From: Kitasatospora kifunensis
GTDB taxonomy: Bacteria; Actinomycetota; Actinomycetes; Streptomycetales; Streptomycetaceae
DNA: 64,000 nucleotides
Assembly (NCBI RefSeq): GCF_014203855.1
Contig: NZ_JACHJV010000001.1
Location: 5,704,001-5,768,000, forward strand
Reading direction: 5' to 3'
The position numbers and the translations under genes were made by a program. Positions 24,821-34,216 of this stretch are shown here, in pieces (the first letter of the stretch is position 1; every line of letters starts with the position of its first letter). Below the pieces are notes generated by a model. It saw only the letters and a list, made by a program, of their open reading frames with translations. It ran no database searches and was not told the DNA's origin.

Positions 24821-25417
24821 CTACCACTCGATCCCGCGCTGGCCCTTGCGGCCGGCGTCCATCGGATGCTTCACCTTGGTCATCTCGGTGACCAGGTCGG
24901 CCAGTTCGAGCAGCGGCTCGGGCGCGTAGCGGCCGGTGATCACGACATGCTGGGAGCCGGGGCGCTCCCGCAGCACCTGCACCACCTCGGCGACGTCCAC
25001 CCAGCCCCAGTGCATGGGGTAGGTGAACTCGTCCAGCACGTACAGGCGGTAGGTCTCTGCGGCCAGGTCGCGCTTGACCTGCTGCCAACCCTCCTTCGCC
25101 GCCTCCTCGCTGGACTCCAGATCCCGCTGCACCCAGGACCAGCCCTCACCCATCTTGTGCCAGGCGACGCTGCCGCCCTCGCCGGAGGCGCCCAGCACCT
25201 TCAGCGCGTTCTCCTCGCCCACCTTCCACTTGGCGGACTTGACGAACTGGAACACCCCGATCGGCCAGCCCTGGTTCCAGGCCCGCAGGGCGAGCCCGAA
25301 GGCGGCCGTCGACTTGCCCTTGCCAGGACCGGTGTGCACGGCGGTGATCGGCTGAGTACGGCGCTGACGGGTCGTCAGTCCGTCGTCGGGAACGAGTTCG
25401 GGCTTGCCCTGCGGCAT
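24821..25417 (-). CDS. cobO: Cob(I)yrinic acid a,c-diamide adenosyltransferase
   Basis: 198 aa of the CobA/CobO/BtuR family, which puts the 5'-deoxyadenosyl group of ATP on Co(I) corrinoids. The P-loop is HTGPGKGKSTAAFGLA, followed by YRLYVLDEFTYPMHWGWVD and the C-terminal KHPMDAGRKGQRGIEW signature. ATG 25417 leaves a 4-bp gap after the chelatase gene. Supplies adenosylcobalamin, needed by the ethylmalonyl-CoA mutase encoded 14 kb away. Confidence 0.94.
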   Translation of the reverse strand: MPQGKPELVPDDGLTTRQRRTQPITAVHTGPGKGKSTAAFGLALRAWNQGWPIGVFQFVKSAKWKVGEENALKVLGASGEGGSVAWHKMGEGWSWVQRDLESSEEAAKEGWQQVKRDLAAETYRLYVLDEFTYPMHWGWVDVAEVVQVLRERPGSQHVVITGRYAPEPLLELADLVTEMTKVKHPMDAGRKGQRGIEW

Positions 25418-25421
25418 CGGG

Positions 25422-27521
25422 TCACGCTGCCTTTCGCGAAGAGGGAGACGGTCGGGGGGAGCGATGCGCGTGCACCAGGGCGGCCACGCCCTCGGCGCGC
25501 AGCTCGTCCAAGGTGACGGTGGTGGCGTGCAGTTGGGAGGCCAGGGTGCCGGCGAGGCCGAGCCGGACCGGCCCCGACTCGCAGTCCAGCACCACGGCGG
25601 CGGTGCCCTGGGCGGCCAGCAGAGCGGCGGCCCGCCCAGCCTCGGTGAGCGCCGCGCGCCCGCCGGTGGCCCGTCCGTCGGTGACCACGACCAGCAGCGG
25701 GCGGCGCAGCGGATCGCGCAGCCGCTCCAGGCGCAGCACCTCGTGGGCTCGCAGCAGCCCGGCCGCCAGCGGTGTGCGACCGCCGGTGGGCAACCGCTCC
25801 AGGCGGGCCGCGCCGACCTCCACCGAGGAGGTGGGCGGCAGTGCCAGCTCGGCGCCCGCGCCACGGAAGGTGATCATGCCGATCTTGTCCCGGCGCTGGT
25901 AGGCGTCCATCAGCAGCGAGAGCACCGCGCCCTTGACCGCGGTCATCCGCTGTCGGGCCGCCATCGAGCCCGAGGCGTCGACCACGAAGAGCACCAGGTT
26001 GGACTCCCGGCCGTGGCGCACCTGCTCGCGGAAGTCGTCGCCGCGCAGCTCCAGCGCCCGCCCCGCGCGGCCCCTGGCCAGCTGGTGCGGGGCGGCGGCC
26101 CGCAGGGTGGCGGACAGGTGCAGCCGGGTCAGCGGGCCCTGCGGGCGGCGGGCCCGCACGGTGTGGCCGCCGTCGGTCTCGGCGGGGGAGCGGCGGCCCT
26201 GGCTGCCGTGGCCGGTGCCGGGGACCTTGAACAGCCGGGTCCGGTAGGGCTGGTCGGCCGCCACCGGGGCGGACTCGCGGGACGGGCCGCCGGGCTTGGG
26301 GAGCTTGGGCGGGGCGTCGGCGGCGGGTTCGCCGGGCTCGGCGGACTGCGACGAAGCGGGGTCGGACGAAGCGGGGTCAGACGCAGCGGGGTCGGGCGCG
26401 CCACCGCCGTCGGGGCCGCCACCATCAGGACCACCGTCCGGCCCGCCGTCCGGACCACCGCCGTCCGGGCCGCCCTCCGGCCCGTCGCCCTCCGGCGGCT
26501 CCGGCTCCTGGCCGTGCTCGTTCAGCGTCCGCTCCAGCTGCTCCTCGTCCAGCCCGGGCGCGTCGAACGGGTTGCGCCGTCGCCGGTGCGGCAGAGCGAG
26601 CCGCGCGGCCTGGCGGACGTCCTCCTCGGCCACCGCCGTGCGCCCCTCCCAGGCCGCCAGCGCGACCGCCGTGCGGGCCATCACGATGTCCGCGCGCAGC
26701 CCGTCCACCTCGAAGGCCGCGCAGACGGCGGTGATCTGACGCAGTGCCGCGTCGCCCAGCCGCACGGACGGCAGCAGAGCGCGCGCGGTGGTGATCCGCT
26801 CGGCCAGCGCCCGCTCCTCGTCCTGGTACCGGGCCGCGAAGGCGGCCGGGTCGGCGTCGTAGGCGAGCCGGCGGCGCACCACCTCGGCCCGCTCCACCGG
26901 GTCCCGGGTGGCCGCGATCTCCACGGTCAGCCCGAACCGGTCGAGCAGCTGCGGGCGCAGCTCGCCCTCCTCCGGGTTCATCGTCCCCACCAGCAGGAAC
27001 CGCGCCGCGTGCCGCACCGAGACGCCCTCGCGCTCCACGTAGGAGCGGCCCATCGCCGCGGCGTCCAGCAGCAGGTCCACCACGTGGTCCTGGAGCAGGT
27101 TGACCTCGTCGATGTAGAGCACGCCGCGGTGTGCCTGGGCCAGTAGGCCGGGCTCGTAGGCCTTCACACCCTGGGCCAGCGCCCGCTCCAGGTCCAGCGA
27201 GCCGACGATCCGGTCCTCGGTCACGCCGACCGGCAGCTCCACCAGCCTTGCCGGACGCGCCAGTTCACTCGCCTCGGGGTGCGGAGCGTCCGGGCACTGC
27301 GGGTCCGGCGAGGCGGGGTCGCAGGCGAACCGGCAGCCGTCCAGCACCGTGATCGACGGCAGCAGCCCGGCCAGCGCCCGCACCATGGTCGACTTCGCGG
27401 TGCCCTTCTCGCCGCGCACCAGCACCCCGCCGACGGCCGGCGACACGGCGTTGAGCAGCAGCCCGAGCCGCAGGTCCGCCATCCCGACGATCGCGGTGAA
27501 GGGGTATCGGACGTCACTCAC
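25422..27521 (-). CDS. ChlI-ChlD-like chelatase subunit fusion (AAA+ plus VWA), putative cobalt chelatase
   Basis: 699 aa. Residues about 1-330 are a MoxR/ChlI AAA+ ATPase: Walker A GEKGTAKST, Walker B-like GVLYIDEVNLL, and NPEEGELRPQLLDRFGL. A roughly 130-residue Gly/Pro/Asp-rich linker follows. A C-terminal VWA domain carries the MIDAS motif DASGSM (VLFVVDASGSMAARQRMTAVKGAVLSLL). In cobalamin loci this protein is thought to act with CobN in place of separate CobS and CobT. The start GTG overlaps the cobQ stop by 4 bp, so it is coupled within the operon. Confidence 0.9.
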   Translation of the reverse strand: MSDVRYPFTAIVGMADLRLGLLLNAVSPAVGGVLVRGEKGTAKSTMVRALAGLLPSITVLDGCRFACDPASPDPQCPDAPHPEASELARPARLVELPVGVTEDRIVGSLDLERALAQGVKAYEPGLLAQAHRGVLYIDEVNLLQDHVVDLLLDAAAMGRSYVEREGVSVRHAARFLLVGTMNPEEGELRPQLLDRFGLTVEIAATRDPVERAEVVRRRLAYDADPAAFAARYQDEERALAERITTARALLPSVRLGDAALRQITAVCAAFEVDGLRADIVMARTAVALAAWEGRTAVAEEDVRQAARLALPHRRRRNPFDAPGLDEEQLERTLNEHGQEPEPPEGDGPEGGPDGGGPDGGPDGGPDGGGPDGGGAPDPAASDPASSDPASSQSAEPGEPAADAPPKLPKPGGPSRESAPVAADQPYRTRLFKVPGTGHGSQGRRSPAETDGGHTVRARRPQGPLTRLHLSATLRAAAPHQLARGRAGRALELRGDDFREQVRHGRESNLVLFVVDASGSMAARQRMTAVKGAVLSLLMDAYQRRDKIGMITFRGAGAELALPPTSSVEVGAARLERLPTGGRTPLAAGLLRAHEVLRLERLRDPLRRPLLVVVTDGRATGGRAALTEAGRAAALLAAQGTAAVVLDCESGPVRLGLAGTLASQLHATTVTLDELRAEGVAALVHAHRSPRPSPSSRKAA

Positions 27522-29044
27522 AGACGGTCACCTTCCATAGTGCGCGCAGCCGGCGCGCCCGGGGGCACGAACGGCAACTCGCCGTCCACGCCGCCTTCGA
27601 TCAGCCGCCACAGCGCGTCGGTGTCGGCGTGCTCCTCGATCAGATCCCCCAGCCGGTTCAGCCGGGCCTCGCGGGCGGCGGCGAACGCGGTGTCGGGCGC
27701 CGGCACGAACGCCCGCCCGGCGAGCGCGGCCACCTCGCGCAGGAACGCCCGGCGGAAGCCGTCGTTCTCCAGCGCGCCATGCCAGGTGGTGCCCCAGACC
27801 GCGCCCTCGCGACAGCCGTCCAGGAAGGCCTCTCCGCCCTCCACCGCGACCACCCCGTGGTGGATCTCGTAGCCCTCGACCCGCTCGCCGTAGGCCTCGC
27901 CGACCGGCCGGCCGAGCACCTTCTCGCGCCCGAACTCCACCGTGGTCGGCAGCAGCCCCAGGCCGTCCACCGGCCCCGAGCCGGACTCGACGAAGTCGGT
28001 GATCCGCCGGCCCAGCATCTGGTAGCCGCCGCAGATCCCGAGCACCGGGCGCCCGGCGGCCGCCCGCTCGCGCAGCGGCCGCTCCAGGCCGCGCTCGCGC
28101 AGCCAGGCGAGGTCGGCGACGGTGGCCCGGGTGCCGGGCAGCACCACCAGGTCGGCGTCGGCCAGCTCCTCGGGGCGGGTGGCCCAGCGCACCAGCACCC
28201 CGGGCTCCTGGGCCAGCGCGTCCAGGTCGGTGAAGTTGGACAGCCGGGGGAAGCGCGGCACGGCCACCCGCAGCACGTCCGCGCCGTACGGGCCGACCAC
28301 CTCGGCGTGCGCCACCGCGGTGGACAGGTCGAGCGAGTCCTCGGCGTCCAGCCACAGGCCCGGCAGCATCGGCAGGGTGCCGAGCACCGGACGCCCGGTC
28401 AGCTCGTGCAGCATGTCCAGGCCGGGGCGCAGCAGCCGGGCGTCGCCGCGGAACTTGTTCACCAGCCAGCCCGCCACCAGCTTCTGGTCCTCGGCCGAGA
28501 GCAGCGCCAGGGTGCCGAACATCGCGGCGAACACACCGCCGCGGTCGATGTCGCCGACCACCACCACCGGCAGCCCGGCGGCCCTGGCCAGGCCCATGTT
28601 GGCGATGTCCCCGGCGCGCAGGTTGATCTCCGCGGGCGAGCCCGCGCCCTCGCAGATCACCACGTCGAAGCGGCGGCGCAGGTCGGCCAGGCACTCCAGC
28701 GAGCGCTCCAGCAGATAGGGCTTGCGGTCCCGGTAGTCGAGCGCGCCGACTTCTCCGACCGGGCGGCCGAGCAGCACCACCTGGCTGCGCCCGTCGGCGC
28801 CCGGCTTGAGCAGCACCGGGTTCATCGCCGCCTCGGGCTCGACCCGGGCGGCCTGAGCCTGCATCACCTGGGCCCGGCCGATCTCGGCGCCGTCCAGGGT
28901 GACCATCGAGTTGAGCGACATGTTCTGCGCCTTGAACGGGGCCACCTTGACGCCCCGGCGCACCAGCCAGCGGCAGATCCCGGCGGTCACCACGCTCTTG
29001 CCGGCATCCGAGGTGGTGCCGGCCACCAGCAGTGCGTTGCTCAT
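27518..29044 (-). CDS. cobQ: Cobyric acid synthase
   Basis: 508 aa glutamine-dependent amidase adding four amide groups to adenosylcobyrinate diamide. The N-terminal P-loop-like segment is LVAGTTSDAGKSVVTAG, with the characteristic KAQNMSLNSMVT. The C-terminal glutaminase has its Cys in PVLGICGGYQMLG and a downstream HGALENDGFRR. It overlaps cobD upstream (ATGA) and the chelatase downstream (4 bp), a tight translational chain. Confidence 0.95.
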   Translation of the reverse strand: MSNALLVAGTTSDAGKSVVTAGICRWLVRRGVKVAPFKAQNMSLNSMVTLDGAEIGRAQVMQAQAARVEPEAAMNPVLLKPGADGRSQVVLLGRPVGEVGALDYRDRKPYLLERSLECLADLRRRFDVVICEGAGSPAEINLRAGDIANMGLARAAGLPVVVVGDIDRGGVFAAMFGTLALLSAEDQKLVAGWLVNKFRGDARLLRPGLDMLHELTGRPVLGTLPMLPGLWLDAEDSLDLSTAVAHAEVVGPYGADVLRVAVPRFPRLSNFTDLDALAQEPGVLVRWATRPEELADADLVVLPGTRATVADLAWLRERGLERPLRERAAAGRPVLGICGGYQMLGRRITDFVESGSGPVDGLGLLPTTVEFGREKVLGRPVGEAYGERVEGYEIHHGVVAVEGGEAFLDGCREGAVWGTTWHGALENDGFRRAFLREVAALAGRAFVPAPDTAFAAAREARLNRLGDLIEEHADTDALWRLIEGGVDGELPFVPPGAPAARTMEGDRL

Positions 29045-30006
29045 ATCCGTCCCCTACGTGTGCGTGTCAGCACGGCCAGGCGCAGCGCCACCGTGGTCCC
29101 CAGCGCCAGCAGCCCGACCCGGCGCGAGAGCCGGCAGGCCCGCTCGATGTCCGCCACCGCGACCGGGCGCAGTTCGGCGCCGAGCACCGGCCGGTGCTCC
29201 ACCTGTGTGCCGTAGTGCAACGTCCCGCCCAGGCGTACGCCCAGCGCGCCCGCGAAGGCCGACTCGGCCTGCCCGGCGTTCGGGCTCGGGTGCGCGCCGC
29301 CGTCGCGCCGCCAGACCCGCCAGGCGGTGTCCCGGTGCTCGGCCGCGGCCACCGTGAGCAGCGCGGTCAGTCGGGCACCGGGCCAGCCGGCCACGTCGTC
29401 CAGCCGGGCCGCGGCCCAGCCGAACCGGCGGTAGCGCGCCGACTTGTGACCCACCATCGCGTCCAGCGTGTTGACGGCGCGGAAGGCGAGCAGCCCGGGG
29501 GCGCCCGCGAACGCGCCCCAGACCAGGGCGTTGACCACGGCGTCGGCGGTGTTCTCGGCCACCGACTCGACCACGGCGCGGGCCAACTGCGGCTCGTCCA
29601 GGGCGCTCGGGTCGCGCCCGCACAGGTGCGGCAGACGCCCGCGGGCGGCCGCCAGATCGCCCGCGGACAGCGCGGCGCCGATGGTGCGGGCCTCGCGGGT
29701 GAGCGAACTGCCGCCGAGCACGGTCCAGGTGGCGGCGGCGGTCACCGCGGCAGTGCCCACCCCGCGCCGGCCCACCAGCCGCTCCAGCCCCGCCGCGCCG
29801 ACCGCCACCGCGCCGACGCAGAGCGCGGTGTGCAGGGCGCCCGCCCCGCGATGGTCGCGCCAGAGCGCGCGCTCCAACCGGGTGGCCGCGCGGCCGAAGG
29901 CGGCCACCGGGTGGCCGCGTCGTGGATCGCCGAACCGGGCGTCGGCGGCATAGCCGGCCAGGGCGCCGAGGGCGTACGGCAGCGTGCGGTGGGAAACCCC
30001 CGCCAT
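29041..30006 (-). CDS. cobD: Adenosylcobinamide-phosphate synthase, membrane protein
   Basis: 321 aa CbiB/CobD family. Joins aminopropanol phosphate (or aminopropanol) to adenosylcobyrate at the membrane. Signatures: RFGDPRRGHPVAAFGR near the N-terminus, VESVAENTADAVVNALVWG and NTLDAMVGHKSARYRRFGWAAARLDDVAGWP. Several hydrophobic helices. It is the first gene behind the cobalamin riboswitch. Its aminopropanol substrate would come from the CobC-type enzyme encoded at 11.6-13.0 kb. Confidence 0.93.
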   Translation of the reverse strand: MAGVSHRTLPYALGALAGYAADARFGDPRRGHPVAAFGRAATRLERALWRDHRGAGALHTALCVGAVAVGAAGLERLVGRRGVGTAAVTAAATWTVLGGSSLTREARTIGAALSAGDLAAARGRLPHLCGRDPSALDEPQLARAVVESVAENTADAVVNALVWGAFAGAPGLLAFRAVNTLDAMVGHKSARYRRFGWAAARLDDVAGWPGARLTALLTVAAAEHRDTAWRVWRRDGGAHPSPNAGQAESAFAGALGVRLGGTLHYGTQVEHRPVLGAELRPVAVADIERACRLSRRVGLLALGTTVALRLAVLTRTRRGRI

Positions 30007-30055
30007 CTGTTGCGTGTCCTCACTCAGGGTCCGCGCCCTGGATCGACGAAGCGAA

Positions 30056-30215
30056 GGTGAGAGTCTCCTGGCTCCCGGGTGGTTGACGCACGCCCGGGCC
30101 TTCCAACGGCCCTGTGGCGGGCCGCCGTGACCGTTCGTCGGGCGTGCTCCCCGGTGACAGTGGCGGGACCGCGCCGGATTCGCACCGGCTTCCTCTCCAT
30201 GCCTCCGTTTGGCGC
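30056..30215 (-). ncRNA. Cobalamin riboswitch leader of the cob operon
   Basis: Read on the minus strand, the leader holds GGAAGCCGGTGCGAATCCGG, then GCGGTCCCGCCACTGT, and the B12-box-like GAGCCAGGAGACTC (30061-30074). These are the conserved cores of the adenosylcobalamin riboswitch, in the right order and spacing, ending about 50 bp before cobD. Effector binding would lower expression of the whole cobD-cobB operon. The 30216-30425 stretch holds the back-to-back promoters; no further element was recognised there. Confidence 0.9.
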
Positions 30216-30425
30216 AAGGATCCCATCACGCGCGAGAAGCGGGAGTCAACCAGGTCACCGGCCGAGTCGCTCACACCGCGGGGCCGCCCGAGCCCGGTCA
30301 GGGCGGTGTCCCCTCGCTCCTGGTCCATCGTCTGGTCGAACGTCCAAGGCCGGTCGGGGGGCCATCGCCCGGCTTCGTGCGTTCAGCGGCTGGGGGCGCT
30401 GTGACCTCGGCTCTAGCGTCAGCGC

Positions 30426-31151
30426 ATGCGAAGAAGCCGGCCGCCGGCCCCCACCCCGGTCCCGTTCTCCCCGCAGGCCGCCCGCGCCCACCGGGACGGC
30501 CTCGGTCTGACGCCCGAACAGGTGGTGCGCGCGATGGCCGCGCACGGCGTGCGCCTGCTGCCGGGCCATCTGACGGGTTGGGAGAGCGGCGAGCTGCACC
30601 CCAGCGAGCAGGAGCTCATCGTGCTGGCCCGCGCCCTGTGGTGCCCGGCCGCCGAGCTGATGGGCGCGCCGCCCGCCTCGCTGCGCGACTTCCGGGTGGC
30701 CAGGGAGCTGACCGCGGCGCAGACCGCGGCCCGGATCGGGATGGGCCCGCGCGGCTACGCCACCGCCGAGCTGACCGGGCGCTGGACCGGGGACCCGGAG
30801 CAGAGCGCCGCGCTGGCCGAGGTGCTCGGTCTGACGCTGCGTGAGCTGGTGGTCCAGGTCTGCGGCGCGGGCGAGGAGCTCGACCAGCGGTTGCGCCAGT
30901 GCGTGGAAGGACGCTGGCAGGCCCAGCTGTCGGCGGTCGCCGCGCTGGTACCCGTGCCCCGGCAGAGCCTGGCCGAGGTGCTGGCCGCGCTGCCGGCCGA
31001 GTACCGGGTCACCTCGCACTGGGGCGCCGGCTCCTGGGGCGCCCAGGGGCCCGGCGCGGCGGGCCCGGCGGCCGAGGAGCCCGCGGTGCCGCGGCTCGAC
31101 CGCTTCTGGGCCCTGCTGGCCGTCCAGGACACGGGGGGTATCCCGGTCTAG
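30426..31151 (+). CDS. XRE-family protein with two HTH-like domains
   Basis: 241 aa. First HTH about residues 15-75 (AARAHRDGLGLTPEQVVRAMAAHGVRLLPGHLTGWESGELHPSEQELIVLARAL). A second, degenerate one is at about 92-150 (RVARELTAAQTAARIGMGPRGYATAELTGRWTG...LAEVLGLTLREL). The C-terminal 90 residues are helical and end in a Gly/Ala/Pro-rich tail. A cytoplasmic regulator of unknown targets. Divergent from the riboswitch-controlled cob operon, but no evidence links it to cobalamin. Confidence 0.8.
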   Translation: MRRSRPPAPTPVPFSPQAARAHRDGLGLTPEQVVRAMAAHGVRLLPGHLTGWESGELHPSEQELIVLARALWCPAAELMGAPPASLRDFRVARELTAAQTAARIGMGPRGYATAELTGRWTGDPEQSAALAEVLGLTLRELVVQVCGAGEELDQRLRQCVEGRWQAQLSAVAALVPVPRQSLAEVLAALPAEYRVTSHWGAGSWGAQGPGAAGPAAEEPAVPRLDRFWALLAVQDTGGIPV

Positions 31152-31278
31152 CACGCCCGCCGCGGTGCCCGGACGGCGGCGCTGCGGTGGCCGCGGGGCA
31201 GGGCGCGCGATGGACTGGGACGGTCGTGTCCGACCCGCAGTCACCGTCTTCGCCGCCGTCACCTTGTTCGGGAGAGCC

Positions 31279-32406
31279 ATGCGTTGGGGAACCGCCGTCG
31301 TCGCAGCCACCGCCGTCGCCGCCGCCGCGGGTGTGGCCGCCCTGCTGGTCGGGCGCCGGGTTGCCGACCTGAGTCTGCGCCCCGAGCTCGCCGAGGACGG
31401 CGGCCTCAAGGGGGAGCCCGCGCTGCGGGTGCTGGAGGTCAGCGCCCAGGAGGTCGGCCTCACCCGTACCCAGGCCGCCGCCCGCCGCGGGCGTTACGCG
31501 CTGGACTGGCCGGGCGGCCACGCGGTGGTCGGCCAGGTGCTGCGCACCACCCCGCGCAGCGTCACCCGCCGCCTGGAGCTGAGTGCCGGCAGCCCGCTGA
31601 CGGCCGGCACCGAGGTGGAGCTGAGCCCCCGGGTGCTGCGCGGCGACCCCGGCTCGGCCTGCGGCCTGGACTACATGGACGTGATCGTCGACGGCGAACT
31701 CGGCGGCCTGCCCGCCTGGTACGTGCCCGCGATCCGCGGTACCTGGGTGATCGCGGTGCACGGCCGGCTCGCCGACCGCCGCCAGGCGCTGCCCGTGCTG
31801 CCGGTGCTCAAGCGCCTCAGACTGCCCGCGCTGGTGGTCAGCTACCGCGGCGACCAGGGCGCGCCGCCCTCCCCGGACGGGATCGGGCACTTCGGCGAGA
31901 CCGAGTGGCACGACGTGCAGTCGGCGATCCGGTTCGCCAAGGAGGCGGGTGCCGGGCGGATCGTGCTCTACGGCTGGTCGGTCGGCGCGGCCACCGTGCT
32001 GCAGACCGCCGCCCGCTCCGACTACCGGGATTCGGTGACCGGCCTGGTGCTGGACTCGCCGGTGCTCGACTGGTCGGCCTCGGTGCGCGGGGTGGCCGCC
32101 AGGGCCGGGGTGTCGGGGGCGCTGGCCGGGCAGCTGGGCGCCTGGTCCGCCGAGGCGCGCACCGGCGTGGACCAGGAGGCCTTCGCCAGGATCGCGGACG
32201 GCGCGGAGCTGTCGGTGCCCACCCTGCTGATGCACAGCCCGCAGGACGCCGTGGCGCCGTTCGCCGCCGCCCAGCGCCTGGCCGAGCGCCGCCCGGACCT
32301 GGTAAGCCTGTACCCGGTGCCCGACGCCGGGCACGCCGCGCTGTGGAACGCCGACCCGCACCGGTACGAGGAGCGGCTGCGGCGGTTCCTGACGCCGCTG
32401 CTCTGA
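31279..32406 (+). CDS. Alpha/beta-hydrolase fold protein with N-terminal membrane anchor
   Basis: 375 aa. One N-terminal hydrophobic helix (VVAATAVAAAAGVAALLVG), probably an uncleaved anchor. A conserved extracytoplasmic or linker region leads to the alpha/beta-hydrolase core from about 155: VIAVHGRLADRR, nucleophile elbow GWSVG, Asp in HSPQDAVAPF and His in PDAGHAALW. It resembles the prolyl-oligopeptidase/BAAT-like Streptomyces hydrolases. Substrate unknown. ATG 31279 follows GGGAGAG. Confidence 0.82.
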   Translation: MRWGTAVVAATAVAAAAGVAALLVGRRVADLSLRPELAEDGGLKGEPALRVLEVSAQEVGLTRTQAAARRGRYALDWPGGHAVVGQVLRTTPRSVTRRLELSAGSPLTAGTEVELSPRVLRGDPGSACGLDYMDVIVDGELGGLPAWYVPAIRGTWVIAVHGRLADRRQALPVLPVLKRLRLPALVVSYRGDQGAPPSPDGIGHFGETEWHDVQSAIRFAKEAGAGRIVLYGWSVGAATVLQTAARSDYRDSVTGLVLDSPVLDWSASVRGVAARAGVSGALAGQLGAWSAEARTGVDQEAFARIADGAELSVPTLLMHSPQDAVAPFAAAQRLAERRPDLVSLYPVPDAGHAALWNADPHRYEERLRRFLTPLL

Positions 32407-32609
32407 GGAGAGCACGGCGTGCGCGCACTGGGTCACCTCTTGACCACGGTCCGTGCCCCCCACTAGTGTCGTGCACAAGTCACCCGGCCGTCCCCGGGCC
32501 CGGTTTGGCCGCTCTTGCCCCGAGTCCGCCCGGCCGGCTACCCCGGTCTGTCGAAGACGCGCCGAACTCGATGTGACAGAAGCCCCGTACACGGGGAAGA
32601 CTGCACGGC

Positions 32610-34115
32610 GTGACGTCTCGGAATCCGCGCGACCGTGATGCCCCGCTCCCGCCGACCACGGGTACCGGCGCGACGGTGACCCGTCTGCCCGGTACGGCCC
32701 GCCGCGCCGACGGCGCGCAGCAGGGCCGTCCCGTCGCCCCCCGCCGACGCCCGCCCAAGCCCGCCCCGGGCCGCGGCCGGCTCCCGGTGCCCGAGGGCTT
32801 CCCCGGCCCTGCCGAACTCGCACCACTGGCCCGCCGGATGCTCGCCGACGCGGTGCGCATCGCGCGCTGGGCCGGCGAGCTGGAGTCCGTCGACAAGCGC
32901 GGCGAACTGCTCCCCGAGGACGCCAGGGCGGCCGGCCGGGCGCTGGCCATGACGGTCGGCGCCGCCGCCAAGGCCTGGGGTCAGGCGCTGCTGGTCGGGC
33001 TGGTCGAGCCGCGGGACGGCGGCGCGGCGCCTGGTTGGCGGCTGCACGCCTGGGAGCACGACGACGACGCCGTGCTGCGCGGCTGGTCCGCGCTCTTCGA
33101 CGCCTGGACCCTGCTCGCCCCGGTGCCGCCCGCCGCGCTGCGCGGCGTCTTCGCGGTGCTCGCCGGGCAGGCCGTGGACCAGGCGCCCCAGCTGCTCTCC
33201 TTCCTGCACCTGGTGGACGGCCCGGTGGCCGAGAGCGAGCTGATGGAGCTGCTGCGGCGCGGCCTGGACGAGCGCCGGCACGGCGCCGGTACGGGCTTCG
33301 CCAACCTGTCGCCCGTCCCGCACGCGGCCTCCGCCGTCTCGGCCGTGCGCGGCACCTGCCGCGAGCCGCAGATCGACACCCCGCCCGCGCCCTCCGACAT
33401 CGCCGCGGTGCTGGACTGGATGCTGGACGGCCTGACCGCGGTCGGCGCCGTGGTGCGGGCCGCCGACGCCGCCGAGCTCTCCTCGCTGGGCCACTGGGCG
33501 GTACGCGCGAAGCTGGAGGAGATCTGCACGGTCGCCCAGACCGCCGCCGGACACATCGAGCAGAGCGCCCTGGAGCTGCTGGACGCCTGCGCCCACTACT
33601 CCCCGGGCCCGGCCCGCGCCGAGTACCGGGCCTGGGTCGCCGCCCGCCCGGTGGACCGCGCGGTCCACGAACTCCTGGAGGCCGCCCGCGGTGAGGACGC
33701 GCTGCTGCGCGGGCTCGCCTTCGAGGCGCTGCGGGTGGCCGGCGGCACCGCCGAGCAGGCCGTGCGCGCCGCGATCGACGAGCCGGTGCTGCGCCCGTAC
33801 GCGCTGCTCTGGCTGGCCGAGCAGCTGGACGAGGGCGGGGTCGTGCCCTCCGACGTGCTGAGCGCCGAGGACGCCGCCTGGCTCTGGGTGGACACCGCCG
33901 CCGCCGTGCTGGACCACGGCGAGGTCGAGCTGCTGGTCGGCCACGTGGAGGGGGCCAGCGCCGGCGACCCGGTGCGGCTGTTCGCCCGGGCCCGCCAGTC
34001 GGGCCACGCGCGCGCCGCCTCGGTGCTCACGGCGGTGGCGAGCGTGCACCCCGACGCCGCGGTGGCCCGGGCGGCCCGGCGCTCGGCGTTCAGCGTGCAC
34101 CACGGCGGGGCCTGA
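32610..34115 (+). CDS. Conserved helical protein of unknown function (HEAT-like C-terminus)
   Basis: 501 aa, no family recognised. Residues 1-60 are a basic Pro/Arg-rich, probably disordered tail. The rest is almost entirely helical, without membrane segments or signal peptide. The last 180 residues show helical pairs of the HEAT/armadillo type (ALLRGLAFEALRVAGGTAEQAVRAAI, RPYALLWLAEQLDEG, FARARQSGHARAASVLTAVASVHPDAAVARAARRSAF). GTG 32610 follows GGGGAAG by about 12 bp; the true start may differ. A very strong terminator lies just downstream. Confidence 0.7.
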   Translation: MTSRNPRDRDAPLPPTTGTGATVTRLPGTARRADGAQQGRPVAPRRRPPKPAPGRGRLPVPEGFPGPAELAPLARRMLADAVRIARWAGELESVDKRGELLPEDARAAGRALAMTVGAAAKAWGQALLVGLVEPRDGGAAPGWRLHAWEHDDDAVLRGWSALFDAWTLLAPVPPAALRGVFAVLAGQAVDQAPQLLSFLHLVDGPVAESELMELLRRGLDERRHGAGTGFANLSPVPHAASAVSAVRGTCREPQIDTPPAPSDIAAVLDWMLDGLTAVGAVVRAADAAELSSLGHWAVRAKLEEICTVAQTAAGHIEQSALELLDACAHYSPGPARAEYRAWVAARPVDRAVHELLEAARGEDALLRGLAFEALRVAGGTAEQAVRAAIDEPVLRPYALLWLAEQLDEGGVVPSDVLSAEDAAWLWVDTAAAVLDHGEVELLVGHVEGASAGDPVRLFARARQSGHARAASVLTAVASVHPDAAVARAARRSAFSVHHGGA

Positions 34116-34153
34116 CGGACCGTCGGCGTTCCTATTGCTCGGGACTGCTGCTG

Positions 34154-34204
34154 AAACGCCTGCGGCCCCCTGATCCGTTGAGGATCAGGGGGCCGCAGGC
34201 GTTT
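34154..34204. terminator. Strong bidirectional terminator
   Basis: Perfect 23-bp stem (from aaacgcctgcggcccc at 34154) with a GTTGA loop, flanked by A and T runs on its two sides. It lies between the convergent helical-protein gene and pssA and can stop transcription from both. Confidence 0.92.
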
Positions 34205-34216
34205 GTGCGCTGACGA

